A stretch of DNA of 30,459 bases from IMG/VR virus record IMGVR_UViG_3300031774_000088, positions 1 through 30,459 of that record. One strand, given 5' to 3'. Under the pieces are notes generated by a model. It was not told where the DNA came from. It did not search any database and worked only from the letters and a program-made list of their open reading frames with translations. Of the stretch, positions 26,006 through 30,459 are shown in pieces. Both the position numbers and the translations under genes were made by a program. Numbering within the stretch: the first letter of the stretch is position 1; each line of letters starts with the position of its first letter. Origin of the DNA: a virus.

Positions 26006-26050
26006 AACCTCGTTGGTATGCCCTATAATATGGGTATCAACGAGGTTTTT
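26006..26050 (+). terminator. Terminator-like hairpin that hides the helicase ribosome-binding site
   Basis: AACCTCGTTG (26006-26015) pairs perfectly with CAACGAGGTT (26038-26047), with further TA and CCC/GGG pairing inward, then a T5 run: a good intrinsic terminator after the protease gene. The 3' arm includes GAGG (26042-26045), the Shine-Dalgarno of the helicase (ATG 26053). The loop contains TATAAT (26024-26029); a transcript starting there would lack the 5' arm and leave GAGG free. Confidence 0.75.
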
Positions 26051-26052
26051 CA

Positions 26053-27300
26053 ATGCAACTCCGTCCACATCAAGAGCGAACACTTGAAGCGATGCGCTCT
26101 AATGTGACAGGCACAGTGTTCATACCCACAGGTGGTGGTAAGACTATTTGTATGATCAAGGATCTAGAGGAGAGATTACACTCTGCCTTTGGAGGTCGTA
26201 CACTTACAATAGTATGTGCCCCACGTATTATGCTAGCAATACAGTTAGCACAAGAGTTCGATGCTAATCTACCTGATGATATCAAGTTCACAATAGGTAG
26301 TGTACACAGTGGTGATTCACCCTATTGGAGTAGCACCGACACTGATGAGATTGAACAGTTCATTGATAACGCAACTAAGTTCAAGTCTCACACAATATTA
26401 TTCACAACATACCATTCTTTACACAAGATCAAGAAGTTTGGTAAGCACAATCTATTCATTGATCACCTATACTGTGATGAGGCACACAACGCAACACAGA
26501 GAAACTTCTTCCCTCATGTATCAAACACAGCATTGAATAGCATGGTGAGTTATTTCTTCACTGCTACACCAAAGTATAGTACTAAGCATGAGCGTGGTCT
26601 TAACAATCAGGAAGTATTTGGTGACAATCTCATCACTGTAAGTGCTGATGAGTTGTTAGAGTGTGGATCAATCATCCCACCAACAGTCAATGTACATACA
26701 ATTGATAGTGTACGTAGTAAGAAAGAGATGGCACACATCGATGCTGACACTATTATACATGTAGTTGATGCTGAAGACGCACAGAAGGTGCTTGTAGCTG
26801 CCCCTAGTGCTCGTATAATCAACCAAATGCTATCACATACTGATTTGTATACTCAACTCAAGTCACGTGGTTACAGCATCCTACGCATTACCAGTAAGCA
26901 TGGAGCGTGGATAGATGATAAGAAGGTCAATAGAACACAGTTCTTTGATCAGTTACACGCATTAGGAGCAGAGGATGGTGCTAAGTTCGTACTTCTACAC
27001 TATTCTATACTCTCTGAGGGTATAAATGTAGCAGGACTGACCAATGTAGTGCTTCTACGTAACCTAGGTGTGGTAGAAATGGCGCAGACTATTGGTAGAG
27101 TGATCAGATTAGATAAGAATGACCGTGAGGACATTACTAATGGCACACTACAACCAACAGCATACCAGAACTATAGAAAACCAACTGGATTTGTAACCAT
27201 TCCAGTGTATTCTAACTATGGTAAGAACACTGCTGGTAGAGTACAAAGAACAGTCAATACTATCTTCAATGAGGGTAAACCAGCAACAGCATGGATCTAA
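26053..27300 (+). CDS. Superfamily 2 DEAH helicase
   Basis: A 415-residue enzyme with SF2 motifs in order: Q-like RPHQERTLEAM (I-preceding), Walker A PTGGGKT (25-31), DEAH (142-145), FTATP (motif III, about 169-173), SEGINV (motif V, 321-326), and QTIGRVIRLDK (motif VI, from 345). The closest patterns are UvsW/RecG-style and the helicase part of type I/III restriction subunits (RPHQ, TGGGKT, DEAH). It is shorter than T4 UvsW (about 500) and has no nuclease domain. The start is set by GAGG seven nt upstream. It overlaps the next oxygenase by 10 nt. The role could be DNA branch migration, repair or motor partner of the nearby nuclease. Confidence 0.8.
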   Translation: MQLRPHQERTLEAMRSNVTGTVFIPTGGGKTICMIKDLEERLHSAFGGRTLTIVCAPRIMLAIQLAQEFDANLPDDIKFTIGSVHSGDSPYWSSTDTDEIEQFIDNATKFKSHTILFTTYHSLHKIKKFGKHNLFIDHLYCDEAHNATQRNFFPHVSNTALNSMVSYFFTATPKYSTKHERGLNNQEVFGDNLITVSADELLECGSIIPPTVNVHTIDSVRSKKEMAHIDADTIIHVVDAEDAQKVLVAAPSARIINQMLSHTDLYTQLKSRGYSILRITSKHGAWIDDKKVNRTQFFDQLHALGAEDGAKFVLLHYSILSEGINVAGLTNVVLLRNLGVVEMAQTIGRVIRLDKNDREDITNGTLQPTAYQNYRKPTGFVTIPVYSNYGKNTAGRVQRTVNTIFNEGKPATAWI

Positions 27301-27902
27301 CCCTTACAAACGATCCTAGAGGGCATACAGCAATGATTGAGACCATGTTCAGTATACCATTGATTCGTATTAAATGTGATCGATGGTTGTATAAGAAGAA
27401 TAAACTATTAGATCTCATCCCCCATGATGATATGGACAAAGGGGATGAGACTATCATATCAAATTATCAAGGTGCTAATAACCTTACAGGTAGCATCACG
27501 GACATATTATCACCAGAACTAGACCAAGTGCGTCAACAGATAGGTGGTGGTGCTCGTATCGTACGCTCATGGTTTGAGAGTGCTGATAATAATATGTTTC
27601 ATCCACCCCATACACATGGTCATGGAGGGTGGAGCGCAGTATTATTTGTAGACTACGATCACTCAGTACATACAAGCACTATATTTGTTAGCCCATTCAA
27701 TCATTTCATCAATGGACTACAGTTACAGTACAGACCAGAGTGTACTGAGGGTGATCTCATACTATTTCCTAGTATGTTATTACATTACACACTACCTAAC
27801 ACATCAAATGTGCGTAGAACAGTGTGTTCATTCAATCTAACTGTTGATATGGACAATCTACCCTTGTCATGGACACCTGACGAACTGGACCTCAACCAGT
27901 AG
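27291..27902 (+). CDS. 2OG-Fe(II) oxygenase-like protein
   Basis: A 203-residue protein overlapping the helicase by 10 nt. HPPHTHGHGGWSAVLFVDYD (His107, His109) followed by ILFPSMLLHYTLPN (His165) and RRTVCSFNLTVDM (Arg175/176) gives the same layout as TIGR02466-type oxygenases, with His-x-His in place of His-x-Asp. It is about the size of the 9806 gene but clearly diverged from it. The cluster of histidines before the barrel is unusual. Substrate unknown. Confidence 0.65.
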   Translation: MDLTLTNDPRGHTAMIETMFSIPLIRIKCDRWLYKKNKLLDLIPHDDMDKGDETIISNYQGANNLTGSITDILSPELDQVRQQIGGGARIVRSWFESADNNMFHPPHTHGHGGWSAVLFVDYDHSVHTSTIFVSPFNHFINGLQLQYRPECTEGDLILFPSMLLHYTLPNTSNVRRTVCSFNLTVDMDNLPLSWTPDELDLNQ

Positions 27903-27927
27903 ACACACATGGTCAGAGTGCTATAAT
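27900..27927 (+). promoter_or_regulatory. Sigma70-like promoter with leader inverted repeat
   Basis: TAGACA (27900-27905) and TATAAT (27922-27927), spaced 16 nt. Just downstream, GTTGAG (27934-27939) and CTCAAC (27952-27957) form an inverted repeat in the untranslated leader. The promoter follows the oxygenase stop and precedes the small genes from 27987. Confidence 0.55.
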
Positions 27928-27986
27928 TAATATGTTGAGAGGAAATCACCACTCAACCACCCCATGATCATTTACTCTCTTTTCCA

Positions 27987-28115
27987 ATGAGCATTGCTAC
28001 TCCTTCAGTTAGTCCTCAGTTCGTGTATTATGCGTTCAGATCATGCCAAAATGGTAATGACCTGCTACAGCGTATCGATGACCTAATCCTTGATAACGTA
28101 TTACTCAATAGATAA
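27987..28115 (+). CDS. Hypothetical protein, 42 aa
   Basis: MSIATPSVSPQFVYYAFRSC then QNGNDLLQRIDDLILDNVLL. It is the first frame downstream of the 27900-27927 promoter, filling most of the 235-nt gap before 28138. No clear Shine-Dalgarno and no known family; the 42-codon length makes it tentative. Confidence 0.4.
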   Translation: MSIATPSVSPQFVYYAFRSCQNGNDLLQRIDDLILDNVLLNR

Positions 28116-28137
28116 CAACAGTAGCACAATCTAGATC

Positions 28138-28383
28138 ATGCCCCATGAACTACCATACTCTAAGGGAGATCGTATACAAGTAGATGGAGAAGTGGGTGTC
28201 GTTAATTTCATCGGCACCCATTATCTTACTCTCACGACGCATGAATGGGAAAACAAGAACACACTACATGGTGTGTCTCAGACTAATGTTCTCATCTATC
28301 GTCATCTCTGGCCAACCATTCAACTCATTAAATCCAATGTGGAGTCTAACTCAAATGAACATCACATCGATTCAAGCATGTGA
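28138..28383 (+). CDS. Hypothetical protein, 81 aa, small beta-barrel-like
   Basis: Starts MPHELPYSKGDRIQVDGEVG then VVNFIGTHYLTLTT; this KGDRI-x-V-x-G-x-V-N-F-I pattern of alternating beta strands suggests an SH3/KOW-like small barrel, a form I associate with small cyanophage proteins from memory. The C-terminus is polar. The end overlaps the next gene by 29 nt. Role unknown. Confidence 0.55.
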   Translation: MPHELPYSKGDRIQVDGEVGVVNFIGTHYLTLTTHEWENKNTLHGVSQTNVLIYRHLWPTIQLIKSNVESNSNEHHIDSSM

Positions 28384-28555
28384 CCAAGACGTAACCATCG
28401 TCACGCAGAAGAAGAGAAGAGGAGTATATTGGAGCTATGAACACTTGAATAAGTTCTATGGACCATTCAAGAGTGAAGGACAGGCAGTCAATGATGCCAA
28501 AACGTATAGTAAGTATGGCACTACAAATAGGAAGTTCATTCCATCATCCACTTAA
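28355..28555 (+). CDS. Hypothetical protein, 66 aa
   Basis: ATG 28355 (MNITSIQACDQDVTIVTQKK), overlapping the previous gene by 29 nt. The sequence RRGVYWSYEHLNKFYGPFKS and GQAVNDAKTY reads as a compact basic/aromatic domain. A longer in-frame extension upstream exists but lies over the 81-aa gene. No family recognised. Confidence 0.45.
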   Translation: MNITSIQACDQDVTIVTQKKRRGVYWSYEHLNKFYGPFKSEGQAVNDAKTYSKYGTTNRKFIPSST

Positions 28556-29126
28556 TATTGATAAGAAACTCCTAGTGATTACTCATCTGGGTAAACATAT
28601 CATAGAGGAGTTTAATATTAATAGACATGAGTTGGAGTATAAGAACTTCAACCATTATCAAGAGGAGACGATTAAGAAGACAGGGCAAGGACAATCAATT
28701 GATATGGAGCAGTATGATGCTGCGCCTGATTGTGATGGTAGTGGCTGGTGCCTTGCCCCATTAATATACAATGGTAATGATTACACAAGGAATAGTAATC
28801 ATATGCCTAAGACAACCAAGATATTAAATCATATTGGTCATACATCATACACAGGCATAGCAGTATTATATCCTGAGTATGGACTAGACTGGCACTATGA
28901 TGATGATCAATTCATAGGACATGACTTGTGTCAGTTCAGAGTATTCTATACACTAGATGATGGAGGCGGAGGAGCATATATTGAAGTAGAAGAGACAGAG
29001 AAGAAGATAGTAAAGAGATACTTCAGAGAGAGGGAGTATGTATGTTTTCATAGTAAGAAAAGACACAGAGTATGGAATGAAGGTATTCTACCAAGGTATT
29101 GTCTAGTAATTGACGTTTTGAAATAA
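28515..29126 (+). CDS. 2OG-Fe(II) oxygenase-like protein
   Basis: A 203-residue product from ATG 28515; in-frame ATGs at 28458, 28491 and 28494 are possible and none has a clear Shine-Dalgarno, so the start is uncertain. DWHYDDD (His127, Asp129), KRHRVWNEG (His184) and RYCLVIDVL (Arg194) give a 2OG-Fe(II) triad in a beta-rich C-terminal half, with a helical N-terminal half. It is unlike the three other oxygenases and may act on a different substrate, peptide or nucleotide. The 3' end abuts a 240-nt regulatory gap. Confidence 0.55.
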   Translation: MALQIGSSFHHPLNIDKKLLVITHLGKHIIEEFNINRHELEYKNFNHYQEETIKKTGQGQSIDMEQYDAAPDCDGSGWCLAPLIYNGNDYTRNSNHMPKTTKILNHIGHTSYTGIAVLYPEYGLDWHYDDDQFIGHDLCQFRVFYTLDDGGGGAYIEVEETEKKIVKRYFREREYVCFHSKKRHRVWNEGILPRYCLVIDVLK

Positions 29127-29280
29127 ATGTTATTCTAAATGTATCTGTGCGTGGATACTCAAGGATAGTATCCTGAGAATATAGTGTGCTTAATGAGAAT
29201 AAAACATGGTGTAAATGGAGTTAAATGTGCGGACTTAGTGTGGTCTAAGCCTGCGGCGTACCAAATGTCAACCACTCGGA
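29127..29280 (+). promoter_or_regulatory. Structured intergenic region with two hairpins
   Basis: GGATAC (29153-29158) and GTATCC (29168-29173) pair, and the alternative CTCAaGGA / TCCTGAG (29158-29177) overlaps them, so two folds compete. Further on, GCGG-A-CTTAG (29229-29238) pairs with CTAAG-CC-T-GC (29245-29254) around the loop TGTGGT, a strong stem. Neither has a U-tract. A weak TTGACG (29110-29115) with TCTAAA (29134-29139) at 18 nt could start a short RNA here. Confidence 0.45.
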
Positions 29281-29291
29281 GGACACTTTGA
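29193..29291 (+). CDS. Possible 32-aa ORF
   Basis: ATG 29193 to TGA 29289-29291: MRIKHGVNGVKCADLVWSKP and then AAYQMSTTRRTL. It is highly basic and spans the 29229-29254 hairpin. No ribosome-binding site stands out, and the stop falls within the 29281-29300 palindrome. It may be chance; listed because the gap otherwise holds no frame. Confidence 0.25.
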   Translation: MRIKHGVNGVKCADLVWSKPAAYQMSTTRRTL

Positions 29292-29300
29292 GAACTGTCC
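29281..29300 (+). repeat. 20-bp palindrome, family copy 2
   Basis: GGACACTT-TGAG-AACTGTCC, 8-4-8 with one internal mismatch (C-C). It is followed by ATTTTTATT, so it also works as a terminator-like hairpin on the + strand. The -10 box of the next promoter begins 30 nt downstream. Confidence 0.65.
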
Positions 29301-29307
29301 ATTTTTA

Positions 29308-29336
29308 TTGCAAGTTGCCACCTTTGGCCTTATAAT
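29308..29336 (+). promoter_or_regulatory. Sigma70-like promoter
   Basis: TTGCAA (29308-29313) and consensus TATAAT (29331-29336) with 17-nt spacing. The expected start, about 29343, gives a 23-nt leader before ATG 29366. Strong enough to be a host-polymerase (early-type) promoter for the three small genes that follow. Confidence 0.75.
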
Positions 29337-29365
29337 TAGAAAGTAGTCACAACAGATTAATTCCA

Positions 29366-29662
29366 ATGGCACCCGCCAAAACTACAAAACCCGTCAAAAA
29401 ACGGGCAACTCGCAAGAAAAAGCAAAAGGACGTACTTTTTGACGTTTCTGAGATTTCCACAGCTATTATGACAATAGCCATAAAAGATCAGAAAGTATGT
29501 ATAGTATTCCAAGGGCAAGAGAAGGAGTACATTTACAACTACTCTGAAGATCTCACACTATTTGTGAAAGAGATAGAGAAGTTTGTAAGTGAACAACATC
29601 TATCACTTGGGCGATACTTTAACACTTTGGTTAAAGATGGCAAACTTACTCAAAATGTATAG
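29366..29662 (+). CDS. Hypothetical protein with basic N-terminus, 98 aa
   Basis: First gene after the strong promoter. The N-terminal 25 residues are nearly all Lys/Arg/Thr/Ala (KPVKKRATRKKKQKD), like a DNA- or RNA-binding tail. The rest is a small alpha/beta domain (IAIKDQKVCIVFQGQEKEYI; FVKEIEKFVSEQHLSLGRYF). Being promoter-proximal it may be an early host-takeover or nucleic-acid-binding protein; no family is recognised. Confidence 0.6.
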   Translation: MAPAKTTKPVKKRATRKKKQKDVLFDVSEISTAIMTIAIKDQKVCIVFQGQEKEYIYNYSEDLTLFVKEIEKFVSEQHLSLGRYFNTLVKDGKLTQNV

Positions 29663-29664
29663 TA

Positions 29665-29847
29665 ATGAGTAAAAGTAGTAGGAACTTAAGAAAGTCACAG
29701 CATTCATCATTTTCTCAGAAAAAGAGAGAATACTACGAGAATGCTGACTTATCTGATAGTGGATACCTGGACATGTTATCAAATAGGCAGAGAATTAATA
29801 AGACCAAAGACTTAGATTACGATGAACTAACCGACTTTGGAGATTAA
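29665..29847 (+). CDS. Hypothetical protein, 60 aa
   Basis: Two nt after the previous stop. A Ser/Arg/Lys/Gln-rich N-terminus (SKSSRNLRKSQHSSFSQKKR), then an acidic tail (YDELTDFGD). Likely intrinsically disordered. Unknown role. Confidence 0.5.
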   Translation: MSKSSRNLRKSQHSSFSQKKREYYENADLSDSGYLDMLSNRQRINKTKDLDYDELTDFGD

Positions 29848-29851
29848 CCCC

Positions 29852-30034
29852 ATGGACTATCAATCAGTGATCACACATTACCATGAAGGTAAACTTAACC
29901 CGGAGGAATGTGTGTCCTTGATTCAATTCCTACTGGACACAGATCTTATCAACAACTATCCAGAATTACTGGAGGTTGGTGACTACTACGTCGCAGAGGG
30001 TTTGTGTTACTTTGTGCCTACAATATCATCCTAA
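29852..30034 (+). CDS. Hypothetical protein, 60 aa
   Basis: ATG 29852 (MDYQSVITHYHEGKLNPEEC) is preferred over an in-frame TTG at 29837. The helical body (VSLIQFLLDTDLINNYPELL, then EVGDYYVAEGLCYFV) has a two-helix shape of a type I associate with cyanophages from memory. It is the last + strand gene before the convergent - strand genes. Function unknown. Confidence 0.55.
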   Translation: MDYQSVITHYHEGKLNPEECVSLIQFLLDTDLINNYPELLEVGDYYVAEGLCYFVPTISS

Positions 30035-30042
30035 TAGTTTAC

Positions 30043-30105
30043 ACCCCGAAGGACAGGAATTGCACCTGTCCAATGTAGAGTATGTTTGTACTATCCAACT
30101 CAGCT
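30043..30105 (-). other. tRNA-like remnant between convergent genes
   Basis: Read on the - strand, GGACAGG-TGCAATT-CCTGTCC (30051-30071) is shaped like a T-arm and AGCTGAGTTGGATAG (30091-30105) like a tRNA D-loop with its GG. But the D stem does not pair, no anticodon arm forms, and no partner for the acceptor-side CCTTCGG is present. So it is at best a decayed tRNA, or a hairpin that only resembles one. GGACAGG...CCTGTCC also echoes the 20-bp palindrome family. Confidence 0.3.
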
Positions 30106-30133
30106 GGATTTTTTTCAATCCAGCGTTGGTTTA
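30101..30133 (-). repeat. 33-bp exact direct repeat with hairpin, copy 1
   Basis: Identical to 30378-30410. It holds the inverted repeat CTGGATT-N6-AATCCAG and, on the - strand, begins with the TAA stop of the gene at 30131-30310. On the - strand the stem follows the stop by 7 nt, in terminator position, but no U-tract follows. Confidence 0.85.
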
Positions 30134-30310
30134 GTCCTCATCCTCAAATTTGAGTTCGTGATCGCATTCTATGACGGACTCCCAGAGAGAGTCAAATGCA
30201 TCCTCGTGAGAGGGAGGAAGGTCCAGCGAGGCGACCCCGCTGAGACACTCATTCAAAAGAGCGTGCTGCTCTGAGTTGAGTGTGATCGTGAATTGGTCTT
30301 TGATTTCCAT
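30131..30310 (-). CDS. Hypothetical acidic protein, 59 aa, - strand
   Basis: Starts MEIKDQFTITLNSEQHALLN and ends WESVIECDHELKFEDED. The ATG at 30310 is preferred over one at 30349 because the -10 box TATTAT lies between them. That -10 is so close that the transcript would begin near the ATG itself, with little or no leader. It is the only complete - strand gene; its end overlaps copy 1 of the 33-bp repeat. Small helical protein, role unknown. Confidence 0.55.
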   Translation of the reverse strand: MEIKDQFTITLNSEQHALLNECLSGVASLDLPPSHEDAFDSLWESVIECDHELKFEDED

Positions 30311-30315
30311 ATACG

Positions 30316-30322
30316 TATAATA
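30316..30322 (-). promoter_or_regulatory. -10 box for the - strand gene
   Basis: TATTATA on the - strand, 30 nt from the 20-bp palindrome at 30353-30372. No good -35 box at 17 nt. The ATG at 30310 is 6 nt away. Confidence 0.4.
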
Positions 30323-30352
30323 CACGAAAATGGGACACCAAACACACAAAAG

Positions 30353-30372
30353 GGACAGTCTCTCAACTGTCC
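30353..30372 (-). repeat. 20-bp palindrome, family copy 3
   Basis: On the + strand GGACAGTC-TCTC-AACTGTCC; flanking AG/CT bases extend the outer stem to AGGGACAGT / ACTGTCCCT. On the - strand it is followed by TTTTGTGTGTTT, so it can end transcription of the upstream - strand gene, while a -10 box for the next gene lies 30 nt further. Confidence 0.7.
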
Positions 30373-30377
30373 CTAGG

Positions 30378-30410
30378 CAGCTGGATTTTTTTCAATCCAG
30401 CGTTGGTTTA
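30378..30410 (-). repeat. 33-bp exact direct repeat with hairpin, copy 2
   Basis: Identical to 30101-30133, and likewise starts on the - strand with the TAA stop codon of a - strand gene (30408-30410). The two copies are 277 bp apart. Confidence 0.85.
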
Positions 30411-30459
30411 AGATCTAGCAGCGAACCTGCGTCTGACTTCTGCTTCGATGTCCTCATTG
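30408..30459 (-). CDS. C-terminal end of a - strand gene (partial)
   Basis: Open from the right window edge: the last 16 residues NEDIEAEVRRRFAARS then TAA at 30408-30410. Too short to name; the basic/acidic helix is an ordinary protein terminus. The gene would continue to the right of the window and be transcribed toward the 30131-30310 gene. Confidence 0.5.
   Translation of the reverse strand, partial: NEDIEAEVRRRFAARS

Noticed and set aside
26024-26029. TATAAT in the helicase hairpin as an ordinary sigma70 promoter
   Set aside because: No -35 box at 16-18 nt upstream; kept only as a possible loop promoter within the hairpin finding.
29193-29291. A confident gene for the 32-aa frame
   Set aside because: Short, no ribosome-binding site, and crossed by a strong hairpin and the palindrome; kept at low confidence.
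30043-30105. Intact tRNA gene
   Set aside because: Acceptor, D and anticodon stems do not pair and the spacing between D- and T-like parts is short; described as a remnant only.
1-30459. CRISPR array, rRNA or integrase
   Set aside because: No regularly spaced repeats of that type, no rRNA-like tract and no tyrosine or serine recombinase motif were seen.

Overview
The window reads as part of a large T4-like (myovirus-type) phage of marine picocyanobacteria. I infer this from several things together: a contractile-tail baseplate hub and spike block, a long tail-fibre block, several 2-oxoglutarate/Fe(II) oxygenases, a CpeT-like (phycobilin lyase family) gene, low GC, tightly overlapping genes (ATGA and TAATG junctions), and a T4-type late promoter TATAAATA. 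No integrase, rRNA, CRISPR array or intact tRNA was seen. The host (Prochlorococcus or Synechococcus) is an inference and cannot be fixed from this window.

Layout. (1) 2-7482: tail and baseplate genes on the + strand: the C-terminal part of a tail protein with an M23 peptidase domain, a collagen-motif structural protein, a gp27/gpD-like hub, an OB-fold gp5-like hub protein and a separate beta-helix spike. (2) A strong sigma70-like promoter at 7479-7507 opens a block of small genes (7524-11315) with an acyl-carrier-protein-like gene, two adjacent oxygenases and the CpeT-like gene. (3) A late promoter at 11307-11314 drives five fibre or adhesin-type genes (11341-20180), followed by two paralogous genes of unknown role (20180-20896 and 21050-21748). 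(4) 21729-27300 is an accessory region: two beta-class DNA methyltransferases flanking a PD-(D/E)xK nuclease-like gene, a run of small ORFs, a zinc-metalloprotease (SprT-like) gene and an SF2 helicase whose ribosome-binding site lies inside a terminator-like hairpin. (5) 27291-29126 has two more oxygenases and small genes. (6) 29127-30459 is a regulatory region with hairpins, a strong promoter, three small + strand genes, then convergent - strand genes.

The most notable signals are: the methyltransferase/nuclease/methyltransferase cassette with a downstream helicase; a 20-bp palindrome family (GGACAGTT-N4-AACTGTCC) found three times at about 30 nt upstream of a -10 element; the helicase hairpin with TATAAT in its loop; an exact 33-bp repeat ending on the stop codon of two different - strand genes; and the phage acyl-carrier-like protein with a basic tail. 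Functions are read from sequence motifs by eye; no database search was run.
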